From NCBI RefSeq assembly GCF_964340395.1, contig NC_135555.1:11658931-11722930 (forward strand): a stretch of 64,000 bases of DNA. Reading direction: 5' to 3'. Within the stretch, counting starts at the first letter, position 1; each line of letters begins with the position of its first letter. The notes beneath the pieces were generated by a model. It was given only the letters and a program-made list of their open reading frames with translations, did no database searches and had not been told where the DNA came from. Made by a program: the position numbers and the translations under genes. Shown here in pieces: positions 48,872 through 63,029 of the stretch. Source of the stretch: Glandiceps talaboti (taxonomy: Eukaryota; Hemichordata; Enteropneusta; Spengelidae).

Positions 48872-49219
48872 TTTGTAAAAGTGGTGACTTCATTCCTTGA
48901 CCACTAAATCGACATGATCCCTACCCTCCATCGTAAAAGCTGACTATGGAACTTCTTTTTTCTATTTTCGATACCATAATATATAGTCTGACGCATTCTG
49001 GAAGTAAATACAATACTATCACTTCTTCGCGGAATACAATGTTATCTCATCCGTTTTGGTATCCACAAAATACGGAATACTAATATCCTGTAGGACAATT
49101 CAGATAATAAGGATTGTATGAGCTAGTCTGTCAGTGATTTAGGTGATACAATTCAACGATTGTGAAATACGTGTACATGTAAATGAATGTTTTAGGTGGT
49201 ATGATTAAAAGATAATGTA
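48872..49219 (+). repeat. Internal direct repeat R1 of the 6-kb unit
   Basis: About 350 bases from TTTGTAAAAGTGGTGACTTC to TTAAAAGATAATGT recur at 49811-50171 with small indels and substitutions. Both are present again in copy 2 (+6066 and +6062). The two repeats flank a segment with GT and TATG microsatellites. Confidence 0.9.
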
Positions 49220-49696
49220 TTGTTAGTTCGATGACTGTGTGTCTGTGCGTGTTCGTGCGACGGTGTGTGTGTGTGTGTGTGTGTGCGTCTGTACATGCGT
49301 GTGTATGTATGTATGTGGCGATGAGAAACTATTGATGTTGAAGGAAGAGGAAATCATTTTCCGTCTCGGAACGCTGGAATCCCTTGGAATTAATAGATTA
49401 TTCACATCATTCCCAGGCTAATCACGCTTATTTTATATTCCAGGCGTGTTCTATTGGGTTCTATTTGGTGCGTGCGAATATTATTAGAACTTTCCACACG
49501 TATAACCGTTAGTGCACGCGCGGGTACGCGGGTGTCGTTCTGTTCCATAACATTCAGATATATTCAGGTGTTTACCTAATATGTCTTGCCTTTCAATAAC
49601 TTGAAAAAAGAATTTTTATTCGAAACGTCGGATTGCATCTATTTATTCGGACTGTCTCACAAGTTTCTTATGCATTTCTATGTATTTATATACTTA

Positions 49697-49759
49697 TGTA
49701 TGTATGTATGTATGTATGTATGTATGTATGTATGTATGTATGTATGTATGTATGTATGT
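49697..49759. repeat. (TATG)n microsatellite differing between the tandem copies
   Basis: One TATG unit more than the copy at 55763-55821. This is the only copy-to-copy difference I could see. Confidence 0.9.
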
Positions 49760-49810
49760 GCGTGCGTGCATGCAAAATTGTTGACAGGGACACTTTCAAA
49801 ATTTTACCAT

Positions 49811-50171
49811 TTGTAAAAGTGGTGACTTCATTCCTTGACCACTAAATCGACATAATCCCTACCCTCCATCGTAAAAGCTGACTATTGAACTTCGTTCTAT
49901 CCTTCTTTTTTTCTATTTTCGATACCATAATATATAGTCTGACGCATTCTGGAAGTAAATACAATACTATCTCTTCTTCGCGGAATACAATGTTATCTCA
50001 TCCGTTTTGGTATCCACAAAATACGGAATACTAATATCCTGTAGGACAATTCAGACAATAAGGATTGTGTGAGATAGTCTGTCTGTGATTTAGGTGATAC
50101 AATTCAACGATTGTGAAATACGTGTACATGTAAATGAAAAGTTTTAGATGGTATGATTAAAAGATAATGTT
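49811..50171 (+). repeat. Internal direct repeat R2 of the 6-kb unit
   Basis: Diverged second copy of 48872-49219. It is preceded by TGCAAAATTGTTGACAGGG, a block found a third time at 56462-56480 just beyond the end of tandem copy 2. Confidence 0.9.
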
Positions 50172-50315
50172 ACTTTGATGACTGGACAAAATCATACTTT
50201 GAGAAACCTTTTGGTTTATCAACGTGGCAAAAAGACACGGAGATTTGATTCTTTCTGAATTTAGCTAACGACTAGACACAGACATTGGCTAGGTGGCACA
50301 TTTTTTTTCGTATCA

Positions 50316-50346
<31 letters not shown>

Positions 50347-53300
50347 TGGGGTTAACGTTTTAAGCGAATTGCAACTGCCCAGAATACGAATATACCAGAC
50401 CTCCACGACGAGTATAGATCAATATCGTTTACAAAAGTTTCATATTTTAATTCACGTCGATTATAAATTTCATTATTGGACCATTTTATCTAAGAATTAG
50501 TACTTACTTTGAAGTCGTTTGTTGCCCGCCTTTAACCATCGCATGGTAAATTCCAGTAGCTGTTGAAACCAGTAACATAGCAACAAATATCACCCAATCC
50601 ACCGCTCCAAATTTAGTAACATCATTCGAAGACATGGTGTGCTTTTCACGAATATATATGCTCCACTACAAAAACTATATTTCTCACGGCTTATAGTGTC
50701 TGACAAGTGTGAACTAGATATTATCCCACATTCCATATCAATACGCGACTGAGAGTCATGTCTATATATAGCTATTGCTGATTGATTGATTTATTGATTT
50801 ATTGATTTATTGATTGATTGCCTGTAGTAGTAAGTTGATGTATTTATAGACTTATTGCTTGAATAACATGATTGGAACGGCCGGACCTACATATCGCTTG
50901 TCCAGTAGATGATAATGACTGAACGTTTACCAATATGCAGTACAAACAGGTCAACGAAGCCATGTAGCTGATTTTTGTTCTCTAATGACTTATTACATTT
51001 TTTGACAGACAAGTAAACAAAGAAATGACGTGTGAAACTTAGTGCCAATAATCATAACCTGTGACCTTGGTATTTATAAACGTACATGGAAACGACAATA
51101 TTTTAATGCGGAGTGATACAAATTGATATTTATTTACTATCAATCATTTTGGTATGAAAGAGCCATAACAAAATAATCTCACAACCAAACGGGCGCAGAT
51201 GGAATACCTCACATCGGGGAATATTTGTTTCTTGACCTCCCCCCTCCCCTCGAAAATCATGTAGGGTATTCCACTAGGAAACGTGGATTCTACTGCTTTC
51301 TTCCAAATAATGACAAATATGTCAATACAGTACTGTCTTTGATGTATATTGAACAGACCTGTTGGCATTTGTGTACATTGTCAGAAACTTTAGGCAGTGT
51401 AAATAAGAAATGGCAGACTTGTCTGATATGCAATTGTGCGCTGTCAGTTTAGAACGTTTTCATCCAGGTAATTTTTGATATTGTCAAAATTTAAGTGGCA
51501 TTTGTTTATTTAATTTCTACGAGTCGATTACTCACATCCACTGGGCCATGGTGCACTATAAACTGTAGGAGAGAAAGAATGTCGTTTGCCGATGCACCAA
51601 AATTTAGGTCTCTCAAAAGTCACGAAATGTTCAAGAAAAAGTACATTTAACTGAAATCTGCTTACAAATGTTGGTCGAGCCACTGATTCAGAAATGACCC
51701 AAATCATGTTGGATATATATAGACATGTTCACCTCTATCTTGCCATCTCTGCTAGATCGATACTGCTGACAATAAATTTGGTTAAGTCGGCTAAAATGAC
51801 AATATTTGAGGAGCCAAATGTCAAATATTCACCATAACCGTAGATATGTTTTCACATTTCCACCATCTTGACGGCACTATATTAATATAGACAATGTCAG
51901 CGAATATTGTTAGCTACTCAAATACGGCGGACAATTTTCAAGATGGCCACAATCCGAATATTTGAAATGCATTTTTCAGTTTAAAAATGGACATCATTGC
52001 TAAACATCTTTCAACTAAGTGTCTAATTATATACTTTTGGTCATTCTATCTCGTACTAAAACTATAATTAACAGCTTACAAAAGTGATATTGTACAAAAA
52101 CGAAATAATTTGCTTAATCTATTTCAATAGCAGTACATTATTGACTATTTACAATCAATGAATTCGTCAATCCATTAAAAATTGGCTCCTCGTTGTTATT
52201 TGTAAGACAAAAGTAAAGAATATATATTGTTCTCGACTGACTTTAATAAACGTTCTCTGACAAAATTAATCTTGACATAAATGTTAAACTTGAAGACAAC
52301 TGTTATGAAAATTACGTGAATTGATTTTCTAATGTCCAGGTTTGTGTTATTGTATTGTATTGTGTTGTATTGTATTGTATTGTATTGTATTTCTAAATTT
52401 GAGCGTTATCTATATACATTCATAAAATTATTAATACTAAAGTATATATGTTAGATATGAATACATGTATTTTATTAGGCTGAAATATCAGCCGTTGTAG
52501 GCGCTCTTCTCACCTCTTTCCACTTCGGGGAAGGGATGATAAAGACGTCACCCACCACCCCATGACATATGACACAGTACACTACTCTTTATGTACAAAC
52601 GAAATGTTCACCATCAAAATGAAAATAAAAAAAACACTTGCTCTATATTCATTTACGCGGTGATTTACTGTACACTTGCAAACAATTAATATCAGATCCT
52701 CGTCAACTCTGGTTAATAGTAAAATTACCATACATCTCTGTGAAAAATGAAATTATCATGTTGAGCAAATATTTCATTTGTATCCAATGGGTAAAACTTC
52801 CTTCTTCTAACATTTCTGCTAGTTCCAGCAATTTCACTCAGTTACAGAATGTCACCACTATTCAAGAGACCGTTTGAAATCGTCATAATCTTACCTTGGA
52901 ACGCCTAGAAACAGTCTTAAACACAGTCCATGGTGTGATTCGTGGTGCAATCTTGTTGTGAATAATTCATCACTGTACTTCAAAATTAAACTGAATTATG
53001 AATTTGATGGCAATGGTGGGATTGAATCATTACCATTTGAGTTTCTTACTTTGGGTCCCTTTTCACAGCTGACGGCATATTAACCTAATGTGTTTTGAAA
53101 TATATGAACATGCAGGAGGGTCATGGTGAGAAAGGAAACTGGGGAGACACTTTTTAGAAAATGGAATTGGGAAGGGTCACATTTTACACAAAATACACTG
53201 ATTGATTGCCCTGGCCTTCACTTTATAATTATAGAAGGCTCCCTTACAACGTGTAAGTTTCAGAATTGATCATATATGGGTGAATAAAAGGAGGCCAGAA

Positions 53301-56300
53301 GTTTGAGACTTTACGAACTATATACACATTAACCACTTTGTTCATAAAAACTAATATCTTGCATTTCCCAAATCACTGCTTCTAACCTATAAATTATTTA
53401 ATTTATAAACTATTATATCGATTATTCAACATGACTATTAATCTTCATTGGAATAGTGCAAAGCAGTGATGTTTGGCTAGAATATTTACTTCGTTATACT
53501 GTGTACAAGCATGGCATTTGTACAGACAGTGTGTAACGGTCACTACGTCAGCAAATAATTACCCAGCACTTACAAATCCAATAAGAGGGCCAATTAATTT
53601 TGAAGATGGCCCCAACCCAGTCTTTCAAATACACTTCAAAATGGACTTAATTGTCACAAATAGTTTAACTGTCACTATTCATACGTTTCTGATTACGCTT
53701 CATCATTTTCCCCATCTTATGAACATCTACAATTGTTATCAAAAATAAGTCGTCAATCCAGGAAAAATTTAATTCCTCAAATTCGTTTTCTTTATTTAAA
53801 AATCAAATAATATATATTGTTCTAGACAGACAGTTACAATAGTGCTAAAATTGATAACTATATGCTCAGATTCAATAAGGGAACGATCTCGACGATCGGA
53901 TAACGAAAGCTAACAAACACCAGGTATTTTTACATACTAATTTGTCTTTTATACACCCCTCTTCAATTTGATCGTTATAAATCGGACCGACTTGACGTTG
54001 TTTACTGGAAATACTAGATTCCGTGTCGTTTGGTTTAAAAAACTATCCCGGAAGGAACGATCATGTCGTGAAAATCGCTGTAATTTCTACACCTGTCAAC
54101 CAAATATGACCCCTCAGAACAAAGCCACTGACGCTGCTTTTTATCTATACGATGATCGGTCAATATCAACCACCTGTTTTTATGTTTTAGCGGATTTAAA
54201 CTTTAATTTTCCAACGAAGTCATGTGATATATCCTTTGTCCCTGCGCCGTTTGTCTTACTCATTTGCATAGTATTCCCTAGCAACACCTGCACGCCCGCG
54301 TATGTGCGCCTGCGCATATACAACGTTCCATGTGATTAGCCTTCTCCAGCCGTATAATTTATCAACAGCAAATGTTTACATGTAAACAGAGGGATTGGAA
54401 GCTTACGCCCGGCGCGCCCTTTAGCGATAGATCATGCGACCGGTATTGTTATGCTAATTTATATTAATAATGTCGTGACGTCACAATCTGTATATCTACA
54501 ACTAGGGACATGTGGTTAAGCATTGACGAGTGGGAACTTGTTATAAACATGGAAAGTAAACAAATGAAGTAACACTTAACACGGTATCTTGCAATTTAAC
54601 ACGGTATCTTGCAATTGACATATAGCAAGTTGTATTACATTTCATCATATGATAAGAAAAGTTGTATAGGCCCTTTTATATATATAGTTCACGTTCACGA
54701 ATAAATTTCCCTTTCCTCTAACTCGTCATGTACACATAAAGAGGCCATAAAGCCTATATACACATTTACACACTCAAATGGAGGTTTGAGAAATTACATA
54801 CATGTATAGGTAATAATATTTATTCATATTTAAGTAAATGACGATTACATTATTGCGGTGAAGCCGCAAGAAATATTCCAAATTTACAAGGTGAACGACA
54901 GCCCCGAGATTTAATTATGTTCAAATAATACATACATTTTGTAAAAGTGGTGACTTCATTCCTTGACCACTAAATCGACATGATCCCTACCCTCCATCGT
55001 AAAAGCTGACTATGGAACTTCTTTTTTCTATTTTCGATACCATAATATATAGTCTGACGCATTCTGGAAGTAAATACAATACTATCACTTCTTCGCGGAA
55101 TACAATGTTATCTCATCCGTTTTGGTATCCACAAAATACGGAATACTAATATCCTGTAGGACAATTCAGATAATAAGGATTGTATGAGCTAGTCTGTCAG
55201 TGATTTAGGTGATACAATTCAACGATTGTGAAATACGTGTACATGTAAATGAATGTTTTAGGTGGTATGATTAAAAGATAATGTATTGTTAGTTCGATGA
55301 CTGTGTGTCTGTGCGTGTTCGTGCGACGGTGTGTGTGTGTGTGTGTGTGTGCGTCTGTACATGCGTGTGTATGTATGTATGTGGCGATGAGAAACTATTG
55401 ATGTTGAAGGAAGAGGAAATCATTTTCCGTCTCGGAACGCTGGAATCCCTTGGAATTAATAGATTATTCACATCATTCCCAGGCTAATCACGCTTATTTT
55501 ATATTCCAGGCGTGTTCTATTGGGTTCTATTTGGTGCGTGCGAATATTATTAGAACTTTCCACACGTATAACCGTTAGTGCACGCGCGGGTACGCGGGTG
55601 TCGTTCTGTTCCATAACATTCAGATATATTCAGGTGTTTACCTAATATGTCTTGCCTTTCAATAACTTGAAAAAAGAATTTTTATTCGAAACGTCGGATT
55701 GCATCTATTTATTCGGACTGTCTCACAAGTTTCTTATGCATTTCTATGTATTTATATACTTATGTATGTATGTATGTATGTATGTATGTATGTATGTATG
55801 TATGTATGTATGTATGTATGTGCGTGCGTGCATGCAAAATTGTTGACAGGGACACTTTCAAAATTTTACCATTTGTAAAAGTGGTGACTTCATTCCTTGA
55901 CCACTAAATCGACATAATCCCTACCCTCCATCGTAAAAGCTGACTATTGAACTTCGTTCTATCCTTCTTTTTTTCTATTTTCGATACCATAATATATAGT
56001 CTGACGCATTCTGGAAGTAAATACAATACTATCTCTTCTTCGCGGAATACAATGTTATCTCATCCGTTTTGGTATCCACAAAATACGGAATACTAATATC
56101 CTGTAGGACAATTCAGACAATAAGGATTGTGTGAGATAGTCTGTCTGTGATTTAGGTGATACAATTCAACGATTGTGAAATACGTGTACATGTAAATGAA
56201 AAGTTTTAGATGGTATGATTAAAAGATAATGTTACTTTGATGACTGGACAAAATCATACTTTGAGAAACCTTTTGGTTTATCAACGTGGCAAAAAGACAC

Positions 56301-56377
56301 GGAGATTTGATTCTTTCTGAATTTAGCTAACGACTAGACACAGACATTGGCTAGGTGGCACATTTTTTTTCGTATCA

Positions 56378-56408
<31 letters not shown>

Positions 56409-56412
56409 TGTA
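50347..56412. repeat. Tandem duplication, copy 2
   Basis: Direct repeat of 44281-50346. Its right end runs into a TATG array (56382-56422) that continues into unique GTGCGTGC and TGCAAAATTGTTG sequence. That is the natural continuation, so the duplication breakpoint lies inside the TATG array. Confidence 0.95.
50508..50635 (-). CDS. Duplicate SLC5 exon 1 (alternative first exon or assembly duplicate)
   Basis: Same sequence as 44442-44569, with ATG at 50635, reading MSSNDVTKFGAVDWVIF and ending at an intact GTAAGT donor. It is in the same orientation and upstream of the gene, with its own copy of the TATA-like motif at 50763-50770. If the duplication is real, this exon could splice to the acceptor at 43080 and give the same protein from a second promoter. 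Confidence 0.6.
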
Positions 56413-56430
56413 TGTATGTATGTCTGTGTG

Positions 56431-56462
<32 letters not shown>

Positions 56463-56704
56463 TGCAAAATTGTTGACAGGGACTCACTTTCAAAATTTTA
56501 CCCTTTGAGACGCCTACAGACCAACGATCTGTCGGTTTAAAATCCATACGTTTTTCAGATATAAATAAATCACATATACAGCCCATGAAGCTGTTCGTCA
56601 TAATTCTCTAGTGCAAGGGGATATATTTCTATTGGTCAATGGAAGGTGAAAACAGTCAGTCTTTCAGCAAAATTTGTGTGTTTCAGCTGATATGAGTACA
56701 GGGA

Positions 56705-57778
56705 GAATAATAATAATAATAATAATTTATTTTCACCATAATAATAAGTACATGTATTTACATTTCATAAATCTAACTAAGTATAATTGGTGGGGACCAT
56801 GAAATATAGTTCAGCAGAACTAATCTTCCTTCATGGCCCAAACAAATTATATGAAATAAATCATTTTATACAATGAAGATATGTAGAGTTGCAAAAATGA
56901 TATACATGTAGAACAAAATAAGTGCATACTCTATTACCTCATACATGAAGAAATAACTCCAAAAAAATACAATTTGATAGGAAAACAAAGCAACAAAGAA
57001 AACAATAATCTAGGAATGGGGAAGAGTTAAAAAAAACAAAAAACAAAACAAAAAAAACAAAAACAAAAAAACAAACAAACAAACAAAAACAGTACAACAC
57101 TTATAACTGGAATACCTATTGAACAAAATGAAAATTGGCAAAATACAAAAGTAGAAAAACTAAATCAATCAATCAGCCATAGAATTGAGGAGGTTTTGTT
57201 TTAACTCCTTTTTAAATACTTGTCTTGATGTTATCTGTTTGATTGAGGAGGGGAGTGAGTTCCAGTGCTTTGCAGCAGCAAATGTAATTTGGTTCTGTGT
57301 GAGTGTGAGATTATGTTTTGGGATACAAACATTTCCTGCAAGGACTTGACGGGTGGGATAATCATGCAGAAGCGGTTGGAAAAATTTAGTGATGTCATGG
57401 GAGTAACGATTATGTTTTAGGTCAAAGACGAATGTACAAGTTAAAAATTTACATAGTTTATTTACGTCAAGAATTTTTAGTTGGTGGAAAAGTGGATTAG
57501 AGTGAGCGCAGAAATCGGAGAATGGAAAGGTATCGATAATGTGGGCAGCATTTGATCATTGACTTGACGGGTGGGATAATCATGCAGAAGCGGTTGGAAA
57601 AATTTAGTGATGTCATGGGAGTAACGATTATGTTTTAGGTCAAAGACGAATGTACAAGTTAAAAATTTACATAGTTTATTTACGTCAAGAATTTTTAGTT
57701 GGTGGAAAAGTGGATTAGAGTGAGCGCAGAAATCGGAGAATGGAAAGGTATCGATAATGTGGGCAGCATTTGATCATT
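56705..57778 (-). mobile_element. Non-LTR retrotransposon (LINE) 3' end with internal duplication
   Basis: The minus strand reads IIDTFPFSDFCAHSNPLFHQ, then HNRYSHDITKFFQ and QNQITFAAAKHWNSLPSS before a stop at 57169-57171, the C-terminal end of a LINE reverse transcriptase. A 3' UTR of about 460 bases with A/T-rich tracts follows, ending in an ATT-type triplet repeat near 56707. The 5' part is truncated at 57778. A 218-bp piece of the coding region is present twice in tandem, and 218 is not a multiple of three, so the frame is destroyed. Confidence 0.9.
57343..57778. repeat. 218-bp perfect tandem duplication inside the LINE
   Basis: 57343-57560 and 57561-57778 appear identical, from GACTTGACGGGTGGG to TTTGATCATT. 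It is recent, or an assembly duplicate. Confidence 0.95.
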
Positions 57779-59400
57779 AATGTAATAGTGATTGTATTAA
57801 TGTCATTTCGGATGAGAAAATGAAACTAAATGACAAGGAAAAGGCAGTGGGAAGTATAGGGAGAGGGGAAAGAGAGATAGACACATTTTCCTGAGTAGAT
57901 GTGCAACTGGATCTGATGGGAATGTTGCGGTGGGAGGACACATATGATAAACCAGCTTTCACTTTCCCCTTTAGCCATTTAAACTAAAAAGCTATGTCAA
58001 CATAGCGCTTTTACTGAGTCCTCTTCTTAATACTTTGCAAGACAATGGTCACATTCATATTTTGTGTCTGCATTAAAAATATATTTATTTTGACGTGTAA
58101 AATGTTGAAGAATATATTAATGTCATCTATAGTCAGATCTAAAAGCACAAACCATTACAACGTAAATGGTTGTAATTATGATACGCATAAAGGTCTATTA
58201 GTAAAAGCAAAAAACTACATTGTGAATTCAAAGTTAGGTATGTTTGTTCACAGCACACTAAAAAAAGTTGTTTTTTTCTTTTATTGACTACGAGGCTAAG
58301 CGTACATTCTCGCAAGCTAGTCTGTAGTACATTTTTTTCTGCTGACGACTCTGGCCGCCGAGGCTAGTGGTTTTATGACGATGGCGGTCGTAATACTCGT
58401 CTCATAATTGAGAGGTCTCCATATCCAAAAAAATATAGTAGCAGGTTCAACTCAATTTGTTGGTTCCAATTGCAATTTATGGAACAAAACGTCCAACAAT
58501 ATAAGATAAGTGTCCGATAGGGTTAGTTTTCAAACACAATAAAAGTATTAGATTCTAACTCAAGTATGTAATTCATTTTCTCACATTTAGTTTTTTTTCT
58601 TGTTCTATTAGTCATTGACATAATCATGTCATTTATATGTATTTATAATCTAGATATTCATTGTAATACACATGTATAAAGTCCCACTTGTGAATTATGT
58701 CTGATAAATCAAACAACTAGTTGTCCTTTTTAGTAAATATTTTGCTATCCAGTGCCAGTGGCTAGGTTGGTTAGTTTTATCCAAACTATTTTCTAGCCTC
58801 TCGTCCATGTCATTGAATTTCGTTTTGCACTTTTTGTTATCTAATATATCAGTTGTTTTTACATTTCTCTTGAGGGAGAAAAGATTCCATTCATTCATTC
58901 ATTCATTCATTCATTCATCATTCATTCATTCATTCATTCATTCATACATACATACATACATACATACATACATACATACATACATACACACATTCATTCA
59001 TTGGTTCGTTTGTTTGTTTGTTTGTTTGTTCCTTCATTCATTCATTCATTCATTCATTCATTCATTCATTGGAAATGTTTGTTTTCTTTTCGCTGAGGTT
59101 AATAATCTGAAACAAACTTTCAAAGGTGGCCTTCGGAACTCAAAATTTAACTTTCCGATAGCATGTGGACAGTTCATATTATCACTTCCGATATCTCTAT
59201 TTTCAGTTATGACGTCAATGTTTATATCTACAAATTAATCTGATTAGAAATTGCAATGTTCAGGAAACTGAAAATGACATTGGTACAATTCGAGAGACGA
59301 TAGTTAAGATTCTAGGATTCTACAATGGAGAGCACCATCAGATAGTGACAAGCAATTTCCGCAGGTATCCTAACAGCGAAATGAACAGGAGATATACATC
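57779..59400. other. Intergenic, simple repeats only
   Basis: No exon recognised. Contains the CATT/CATA array at 58889-59070. Confidence 0.5.
58889..59070. repeat. Compound (CATT)n-(CATA)n-(CATT)n microsatellite
   Basis: CATT units, then CATA units, a short GTTT tract, then CATT again. Confidence 0.95.
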
Positions 59401-59413
59401 AATGGTAAAAATG

Positions 59414-59420
59414 TATAAAA
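59414..59420 (+). promoter_or_regulatory. TATA box of the secreted-peptide gene (candidate)
   Basis: TATAAAA is followed about 30 bases later by a pyrimidine-rich start region and a short sequence ending CTTGAG before a GTGAGT donor at 59481. Together these look like a core promoter plus non-coding exon 1. The link to the coding exon at 63237 is inferred from order and splice sites. Confidence 0.5.
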
Positions 59421-59444
59421 AGGTTGGAATCACATATTTTTTCA

Positions 59445-59480
59445 TCAACTTCACCGAGCAAGCTAGCAGCAATACTTGAG
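59445..59480 (+). other. Candidate leader exon 1
   Basis: Non-coding sequence between the predicted start site and the GTGAGT donor at 59481. Confidence 0.4.
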
Positions 59481-59499
59481 GTGAGTACTCTTACTTTTT

Positions 59500-62400
59500 G
59501 CTTTTCTTTCTTCGTAATGTGTTAAGACTCGACTGTGTAGTCTCAAGTAACATGGAAAGTTGTACTCTGCTAATTTTATTATTAGGTATTAAAGGCAGCT
59601 ACATGTGTACTATTCAGTGCATTCCGAATATCGGCGTGTTCTTCCCCTCATCATCGCCCCCCCCCCCCCTCCCAAATTGTATCAATTGTGCGTTTGTCCA
59701 AATTTGTTATGTTGGCGGTTTATAGTTTGACACAAGCTCTCCTGGGCATATTCGCGTTTGTTTGCAAATTGCCATCATTGTTTTATTTGCGCATGCTGTC
59801 GTGGCAATTATGACGCCTTGGCGGTCTGTATGTTTAAATATACTGTGGACTTCACATAAAATTTAACAACAAGCATGAATGTCATCATTATTTACAGCGC
59901 TCACTTATTCGCCACGTCTAGTAATAATGGTCAACATCAAGTCGGGCATGCCGGGTTTTTTTTTATTAGAGGTATATAATTTACAGTAAACCAACTGCAA
60001 ATAGTACCGTTTGTTCATAGAAGTAAAAGAAAATTCTACAATATCGCATTCTAAATACGTACGAAATAAGACAAACAATAGAAGAAACACTGCCTGGAAG
60101 TGTTGAATACCCTCGACGACAATTTGGAAGTGACACTCAGTGATACGACGTCTTATTATCGTACGGTTGTCATACTAAGCTTATAGCTTCTCTTCTTCAT
60201 TGTTAATTGGATCATTTTCAAACATACATTTATTATATATACCACGAAACAAGTGATTACTCTGATATTCCTAATTAATAGATACTCGTTTCACCCTTGA
60301 TCAATGTAATGCTTGAGATCGAGACTACAGTTAATATGATGAAATAGATAAGACAAAACAATTGATTTTTTTAGAAATGAAATAATAACAATTGTAAGCA
60401 TAACTTCGAGAATGCAACTAGTATTCTGTGCACAATTTAAGTAAAATCTGCCTCTGAACTTGGGCAGGTCTTTCCAAAAATGTTGCGCGTGCGATCGACC
60501 TGTTAGTACTACGAGCGCGCGAGCTTGGAACACAGCGTGGTAATAGAATTGACACATAGCGTCGTAGAATCTTTCCCCATGCACGGGTCTCAGTTTTTTC
60601 CCTCTTTTAATAACACTGACAGATACAGCTTCTTTTTTGCTAAAATTTGAGGAGTGACTTTGATTTAATGATTCCTGGATAGGCTGATATCTATATTTGT
60701 ACATGTCAGTCAAACTAGTTACGCCTATCTTGAGTGTAAAGTCTATTACAATACATTCACCCATTGGTTATTAGTATTCAGTTTTTATCTTAAATCGCAA
60801 AGACCTGTTTGTATTGCTACACTTCATAAGGCTGAGCAGCGACGATGACGATGCGAATTTGCATCGATGGGGAGGTTTTCGAATTGAAAGTGACATTTGT
60901 CGGCTGGTAAAATTTTCGACACGACACCCACTGCTGGTGGACGAATAGACGTAACGGTTTAAATCCGATCAGACAGGTTATGTGACAGGAGAACGCTATT
61001 TCACAAGCATATAACCTTTTAGAAGATGGAAAACTGATACCTCGTAGTCAATCTGGGCAGTTTTCTATCGATGCGTTGTGCAACGTCATGCCCAATGATC
61101 GGTTCGCTTCCCTGTGATGTCTCTTTGATTCGAGCCTAGTGGCACAAATATTTTGTTTTGATTTTCGATGAGATTCAAAAAACTAATGTTCAAAAATTGA
61201 TATCAACATTCAAAAACCAAGTTCGAAATTACATATATTTCTAAATGTTGATAGCTCAAAAACGTATTCTTGGTTTTAAATTACGTCAAAAAACTAATAA
61301 AACTAATCATGTCATCTCTGGATAGATTAGGATTTCACTTGGACGTCGTTAGTCACACACCGTGCATTGATATTTTTCTTTTAGAAATCCTTCGTTTCAG
61401 CATTGTTACTTTTAATTTTTATAGACATTGGGAATAATGCCGATGTTTTCTGAAAGCAAGCAAGCATGTACCGTTATACTTGGGCATGGCGAGGCACTGA
61501 TTACAAATCTTGTTTACTTCAAGATAGCGTTGATTACTACACAAACTGTCATGGACTTACCTACCCTTATTTGAATAAGTGTGATTGACAGGGGTTTTAA
61601 TCCCGCGTTTGAATTTTAACGGTTTTTCACTAGTAACGAACGAACTCAGTTTGACCGTGTTTTGTACGAAATTGTCTCTACCATGTTTGAATATCACCTT
61701 TCTGTGACCACACCCGCATTCCACAGACATTCAAAAGTCCACACGTGCCAAATTTATTACGAAAATCATCAGCTGCTCATTATTATCACGGTTTTTGCAG
61801 AGAGGAACCAAGACGTGTTAACGGTCTGTATTCAAATTTCACAATAACCCCTGCGAAGTTAGGGGGCCTTTATACCCGCCGTTCCGTGACAGATTAAAAA
61901 CTTGTCACTACATCGATCACCTACGAATAATATATTGACCACTAATTAGCAGGTACAATGTCTTTTTATATAAAAAAAAAATAAGCAACTTACCAATTTA
62001 ATGAATACATCTTTGGTTACTTGATGAAAAATGTCCAAGTTGCAGCTACTACAGGTTTGACTGTGATATAAATATTGATATACCACAGTTAGTTGTACAA
62101 GTAGTAGTCTTGCTGCTAGACGTTCGGGCTTTTTCCGATACGATAAGCGAACGAAGTTCGCACTGAGGGATTGCATCAGAAAAGATAAAACATAATAAAT
62201 ACTAAGTAAAGGCCTTTCCGATGCTCGCGAACCTACTAACTTGGACTGTTGTATTCCCGCGGGCAGCAAGCTCCAGAATGCTCGTTCCAAAGCCAGGTGC
62301 ATCCGATGTTGTTTGCAAAGTAGCAATAGCAATGCAAAAGCTTTTAAAAAATCTAAAACAAAAAACTTGCAAAAGGTATCCATCAAAACTTTAATTTCGA

Positions 62401-62960
62401 CTAAAGCTATGAACGTGAAAACTTAATTTGGGAACAACGCAAACTAAATCTGTCGTCGACGCACAAACCTTAACTTAGTTAAACAACACAAACTGAACAT
62501 GTCAATGTACACACAAAAAAAACTAATAGTGCCACGTCGATGCTTAAAAACCCTGGGTAATTTATAACTTTAAAACACACGACAGAACTTTTAACAATTG
62601 TGTTTTATTTTGTCATGTGAGCCATCGCATTCAATAGGAGGACTTTTTGAGGTTGGAGAAGATAGAGGGTACAATTCGAGTAAAGAGGAATACTGATAGT
62701 ATATAATATCAATTAACCCGGTGTGTATAAACAAGATTTGGGGTACAATTCGCGACATATAGCCCAGTATATAGCACAAGCCGAAACAAGCTATATGATG
62801 GGATTGTAGTCTTGTATACTCACTCCAAGCTGGGGGATCTGAAAGCATTCAACTTGGTTTTCGAGAGGTATTGTCAACATTCAAGTTGTTCATACACACG
62901 TATCATTCCTCCATGTAACTGATATCTTTAACGTTTTATTTATTAACATTTCCCGGTTTT
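59500..62960. other. Probable long first intron, no gene recognised
   Basis: No coding block recognised. The longest open frame (60291-60764 minus, 157 codons) shows no domain. A second MITE terminus lies at 62105. Confidence 0.45.
62105..62150. mobile_element. Second MITE terminus (relative of 12490-12599)
   Basis: TAGTCTTGCTGCTAGACG, then TTCGGGCTTT, repeats the first 28 bases of the 110-bp element at 12490 before diverging. I could not find the opposite terminus, so the element may be truncated, longer or a different family member. Confidence 0.7.
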
Positions 62961-62968
62961 GATTACAG

Positions 62969-63029
62969 AAGAGAATACTCAATATCAACTTGTAACAACG
63001 AACAACTAGTCAACTACAACAATATAAAG
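62969..63029 (+). other. Candidate leader exon 2 of the secreted-peptide gene
   Basis: Starts after TTTTGATTACAG and ends before GTAAGTAAG. It has no ATG and is A/C-rich, as expected for a 5' UTR exon. It lies 207 bases before the coding exon. Confidence 0.6.

Noticed and set aside
60291-60764. 157-codon minus-strand open frame
   Set aside because: No recognisable motif, no splice sites at its ends and a composition like non-coding DNA.
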